Positions 60,181-64,000 of a DNA stretch of 64,000 bases are shown one piece after another. Position 1 is the first letter of the stretch. Each line of letters starts with the position of its first letter. The notes beneath the pieces were generated by a model. That model worked only from the letters and a program-made list of their open reading frames with translations, searched no databases and had not been told where the DNA came from. The position numbers and the translations under genes were made by a program. The stretch spans positions 31,823,521 to 31,887,520 of the forward strand of contig OX291544.1 in assembly GCA_946406115.1 (NCBI GenBank), given 5' to 3'. The DNA is from Apoda limacodes (Eukaryota > Arthropoda > Insecta > Lepidoptera > Limacodidae).

Positions 60181-62922
60181 CGCTTGAAGACAGGGACCTG
60201 TCGATATTGTGGGTGCGCGTAGATTACGGCGGCCACACTCGTATCTATGCGTGCCTATACAGGTCTCATAGCGGTGACACGGACGTAACTCGACTCTTCA
60301 CGCACCTGAGTTTGACGACTGACAAAGTTCTAGAGCAATATCCCACAGCAGAACTAGGTATTTTGGGAGACTTTAACGCCCACCATCGCGAGTGGCTCAG
60401 TTCTCGAACCAATAACTATGCTGGGATATCTGCTCATGAATTTGCTCTGACCTATGGATTTTCTCAGCTGGTACTTTCTCCAACGAGAATACCAGATATA
60501 GAGGAACATACGAGCTCCTTACTGGACCTTCTGCTGACTACTCGTCCGGACGGATACTCCGTCTCAGTGGATGCGCCTCTTGGCTCCTCGGACCACTGTC
60601 TCGTTCGGACTCAAGTGTCATGCACACAACCCGATCCTTCTGGGCCAACTAATTGGCGTCGTGTGTGGCACTATAAGTCGGCAGACTGGGATGAATAGCG
60701 AGAATTTTACGCATCGTACCCGTGGAGCCAGATCTGCTTTAACTCAGAAGATCCTGACGTCTGCGCAGCAGCAGTCACTGAGACATTGCTGGTATGGAAT
60801 GCTATATTCCTAACCCGCGAGTAGCTGCCGGCGTCAAAAAACGACCGTGGTTTAATAGGTCTTGCAGAAAAGCTAAAATTCTTAAGCAAAATGCATATGA
60901 GGCTTGGACCACGGCTCGTTTTAATAAGGATCCGAATATTTCTGAGTTAAAACGCAAATTAAATGCTGCCTCGAGGTTCAGTAAGAAAGCAACTGCCAGA
61001 GCAAAATTCCAATTCATCGGCAAAATAGGTGGGCGACTTGCGAGCTATCCTTCTGGGAGTCGTGCTTTCTGGTCGCTTGCCAAAGCTGCCGAAGGGAACT
61101 TCTGCCAGTCGTCGTTACCACCACTGCGAAAGACCGATGGTGACTTGGCCCATAGTGCTAAAGAGAAAGCCGATCTACTGGCCAGTCTCTTTGCCTCGAA
61201 CTCGAATATGAACGATGAAGGCGCTGTACCACCTACTATACCGTGGTGCGGTAAGACTATGCCGGAAATCTCCATAACGCAGCGGGAGGTCAGGCGGGCG
61301 TTGCTCTCTAGACGTTCATAAGTCGAGTGGGCCAGACGGTATACCAGCAGTGGTGCTTAAGCAGTGTGCTCCTGAGTTATGTCCTGTACTCACGCGCCTC
61401 TTCGCGCTTTCTTACCACACTAGGCAATTTCCGTCTTCATGGAAGACTGCGAATGTGCACCCGGTGCCCAAAAAGGGCGATAGATCAGATCCATCGAATT
61501 ACAGGCCTATCGCTATAACTTGTCTCCTCTCTAAGGTGATTGAGCGTGTGATCAACACACAGCTTCTAAGATACCTAGAAGTACACGATCTGGTCAGTGA
61601 CCGTCAATATGGCTTTCGCCACGGTCGCTCGACTGGTGACCTTCTAGTATATCTCACACACCAATGGGCACTAGCCATTGAGTCAGGGGGAGGCTTTGGC
61701 ATGTAGCCTGGACATAGCGAAGGCGTTCGATCGGGTCTGGCACCGCGGTCTTCTATCGAAGTTGCCATCTAACGGAGTGCCCGAGGGTTTGTGCAAATGG
61801 GTGGCTAGCTTTTTGTCCGGCAGACGCATACGAACCGTAGTTGACGGTAGTTGCTCTGATAGCATGGACATTAATGCTGGTGTCCCGCAAGGCTCTGTGC
61901 TGTCTCCTACGCTGTTTCTACTGCATATCAATGACATGTTGGACATCAACAACATACATTGCTATGCAGATGACAGTACTGGAGACGCTTTTTACACGGG
62001 TCGTGCAAACATCCCTCGTTCCGTTGTGGAGGAAAACCGCGGAGAACTTGTGTCTCAAATCGAGACCACACTGTCCCAGGTCTCTGACTGGGGACGGGTA
62101 AACTTGGTCCGATTCAACCCTACAAAGACACAAGTGTGCGCGTTCACCGCTAAGAAAACTCCATTCACTGTGGTCCCACAATTCCAGAACACTCCCCTCT
62201 CCATCTCCAAGAGCATTGGGATCCTTGGTGTCGACATCTCCAGCGATGTTCAGTTCCGAGATCATTTACAAGATAAGGTGAAGCTGTCGTCCAAAAAACT
62301 TGGTGTACTCAACAGAGCGAAGCAGTACTTCACGTCGGGGCAAAGGTTGTTACTTTACAAGTCGCGAGTTCGGCCCCATATGGAGTACTGCTGCCATCTC
62401 TGGGCAGGTGCACCCGGATACCAGCTTGGCTCTTTTGACTCGGTTTAACGACGGGCTGTGAGAATCGTCGACGATTCCAAACTCACTTGCGGTATCGAAC
62501 CCTTAAGTCTGAGGAGAGACTTTGCCTCACTGTGTGTGTTCTACCGCTTGTACAATGGGTTGTGTTCTGAGGAATTGTTCGAAATGATGCCCACGGCTAC
62601 CTTCTACCATCGCACCGCTCGCCATCGGCAGGGAATTCATTCTCACATTTTAGAACCTAAATGGTCGCGTACAGTGCGGTTTCAGAGAAACTTTCTCCCG
62701 CGAACGCTTAAGTTGTGGAATGAGCTCCCTGCCACGGTTTTCTGCAAGGACTACAGTATGGAGTTATTCAAGAAAGAAGTTATTAGATTTCTGAAGGGTC
62801 GGCAACGCGCAAGTGATACCCCTGGTGTTGCAAGCGTCCATAGGCTACGGTGACCGCTAACCATCAGGCGGGCCGTAAGCTTGTTTGCCACCTTAGTGGT
62901 ATAAAAAAAAAAAAAAAAAAAA
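60181..62922 (+). pseudogene. Jockey/CR1-group non-LTR retrotransposon, broken frames
   Basis: Endonuclease end: ELGILGDFNAHHREWL and LGSSDHCLVRTQ, stop at 60,696. Linker: KKRPWFNRSCRKAK and KAAEGNFCQ. RT: HKSSGPDGIPAVVLKQ, SNYRPIAITCLLSKVIERVI, YGFRHGRSTGDLL, then after a shift ACSLDIAKAFDRVWHRGLL, NAGVPQGSVLSPTLFLLHIN and IHCYADDSTGDAF. The C-terminus ends SVHRLR, then the tail 'cttgtttgccaccttagtgg' and 20 A. Breaks include a stop at 60,696, shifts near 61,305 and 61,690, and a stop near 62,447. The start of the endonuclease is missing. Clade naming is tentative. Confidence 0.92.
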
Positions 62923-63057
62923 CTTAATAAATTACAAAATAATAGAATTTCGCTTTATTAATACTTAGGTACCTATTACGCAAGAAATCATGGCTTACAA
63001 TTTCTTTGCTTAACAATTAACAATAGAAACAGAAAATGATACACACGGTACAGACAA
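62364..63057. repeat. Right arm of the large inverted repeat
   Basis: 694 bp: the LINE 3' end, 20 A, then 135 bp that are the reversed 3' flank of the damaged paralog, ending 'cacggtacagacaa'. A non-repeat sequence starts at 63,058. Confidence 0.96.
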
Positions 63058-63574
63058 AAACAAAAGCATTTTGTATGGAATTTAAGGTACTTGCCGTTTT
63101 GGTAGTCACATTTTTTGACTTTTTGCTACAATTTACAGTCAATGCACTAGATAACGATCAATTTGTTCTGCTCCATAGGTCATGACAGGCAAGTCGTACC
63201 GATAACAGATCTTTGACCTGCATCGTTACGACGACGCGTCGTGAGATTTATAATGTGCTTCGCAGAAATATTATTTTCGGGGTAACTCTTGAGCGTAATA
63301 AAAAAGTTTTGTTTATCCTTTTCAGTTCCTCCAGTTATCCCTGCATCAAAAACTAGGTCAATTCGTTGCAATGTAAAGGATAGTTCCCTTTTTCTTGATA
63401 CTTAATTCACAATAATTATAGATATATCGAATTAAAAACATGTTTTAATTTAAAAAATACTCTTGTTGTTTTTTTCTAATACGTTTTTTCTTGTCTAATA
63501 CGTTGCTCAGGAATAGTAAAGCATTCTATTGGTAAGATCGGTGAGAAGAATCGGTTAAATAGTTGCAGACAAAA
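63058..63574. other. Unassigned DNA with one unrecognised minus-strand frame
   Basis: The minus frame 63,180-63,371 reads MQRIDLVFDAGITGGTEKDK ... HIINLTTRRRNDAG. It looks more protein-like than its surroundings, but I do not recognise it, and there are no splice or promoter signs. It may be a remnant of a repeat. Confidence 0.25.
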
Positions 63575-63670
63575 ATGCAGAGGTAGGGCACTGCAAGTAC
63601 TCGCTCGAATAAGCCACCCGAACAACTAAAGTAGGGCATAGCGAGTACTTGCTCGAATGAGCGGCCCGAA
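63575..63670. repeat. Two tandem units of about 50 bp
   Basis: 'agggcactgcaagtactcgc' and 'agggcatagcgagtacttgc', each followed by 'tcgaat-agc-cccgaac', lie about 50 bp apart in direct order. Confidence 0.75.
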
Positions 63671-63729
63671 CTGGGGAAGTACCTCCACCTTACAGAAAAC
63701 CGCGGCCATAATAACACTAACATTGAGTA

Positions 63730-64000
63730 GTGTTGTGTTCCTGGCGGTGAGTAAGGTTGCCAGAGCTCTTTGAGGATTCACTGCGCGGACAGCGGAGGAC
63801 CGGCGGTGCTTGTTGCTGTCATGCTCGGCGTAGACGCGGCGTGCTGGTTCGGCGGTCAGGGAGACCTGATGAAACGGCTGACCGCTGGCCGCCCGCAGGT
63901 TGAACGGGATCCCGAACCCAGGGATCACTTAATCTCCGCCCTGGGAGGCTGATTCGCCAGCCTGTGTAAAGTATCTGAAGTGGTAGTCGTGCCGGAGAAG
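63730..64000. other. GC-richer stretch, possibly repeat-derived
   Basis: 'cctggcggtgagtaaggttg' followed by 'ccagagctctttgagg' resembles words from lepidopteran LINE 3' regions. The frames on both strands are short. It runs off the window edge. Confidence 0.3.

Noticed and set aside
60147..60698. Start of the LINE endonuclease frame at 60,147
   Set aside because: The first codons come from the antisense of the inverted left arm. Real LINE sequence starts at about 60,181, so the ATG at 60,147 is accidental.

Overview
The window is nuclear DNA of an insect, almost certainly a moth or butterfly. The evidence is AT-rich introns holding GC-rich exons, many dispersed repeats of lepidopteran type (tRNA-derived SINEs, a non-LTR family ending in the 'ccttagtggtata' tail, CR1-like and RTE-like LINE pieces, a BEL/Pao retrotransposon, several MITE families), and a conserved animal gene with ordinary GT-AG introns.

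Region 1 (1 to about 22,530, minus strand) is most of the exocyst gene Sec8/EXOC4. Sixteen coding exons can be placed, from the start codon at 22,524 down to 437. Every splice phase agrees, giving 858 codons. Only the last C-terminal exon(s) lie off the left edge. The introns hold SINEs, LINE pieces, a degraded Penelope-like fragment, tandem repeats and MITE copies, including a nearly perfect 176-bp hairpin.

Region 2 (22.5 to 35.6 kb) is intergenic and built of dispersed elements: terminal-inverted-repeat elements, repeat families, a fragment of an unrecognised arthropod repeat protein, and a broken IS630/Tc1-mariner-like transposon with unusually long (about 490 bp) inverted repeats.

Region 3 (35.7 to 59.5 kb, plus strand) holds the most interesting gene. 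Six exons, all joined at phase 0, encode about 829 residues. The N-terminal part is four C-x2-C ... C-x2-C modules, each cut by an intron at the same place, so that the second cysteine pair always sits at codons 8 and 11 of the next exon. The last exon adds a C2CH finger and a domain resembling DDE_Tnp_4 transposases that has lost catalytic residues. A second, damaged copy of this last exon, with its splice acceptor intact, follows at 58,134-59,482. A full-length BEL/Pao retrotransposon (7,076 bp, 500-bp LTRs, ATATT target duplication) sits inside the intron between exons 4 and 5. A CR1-like LINE, an LTR/TRIM-like element and LINE tails also lie in these introns.

Region 4 (59.5 to 64.0 kb) is a large inverted repeat. 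Arms of about 695 bp, made of the damaged copy's 3' flank plus the 3' end of a LINE, enclose a 2.2-kb loop holding most of a LINE with broken frames. After it come a short tandem repeat and unassigned DNA. No rRNA, true tRNA or CRISPR was found.
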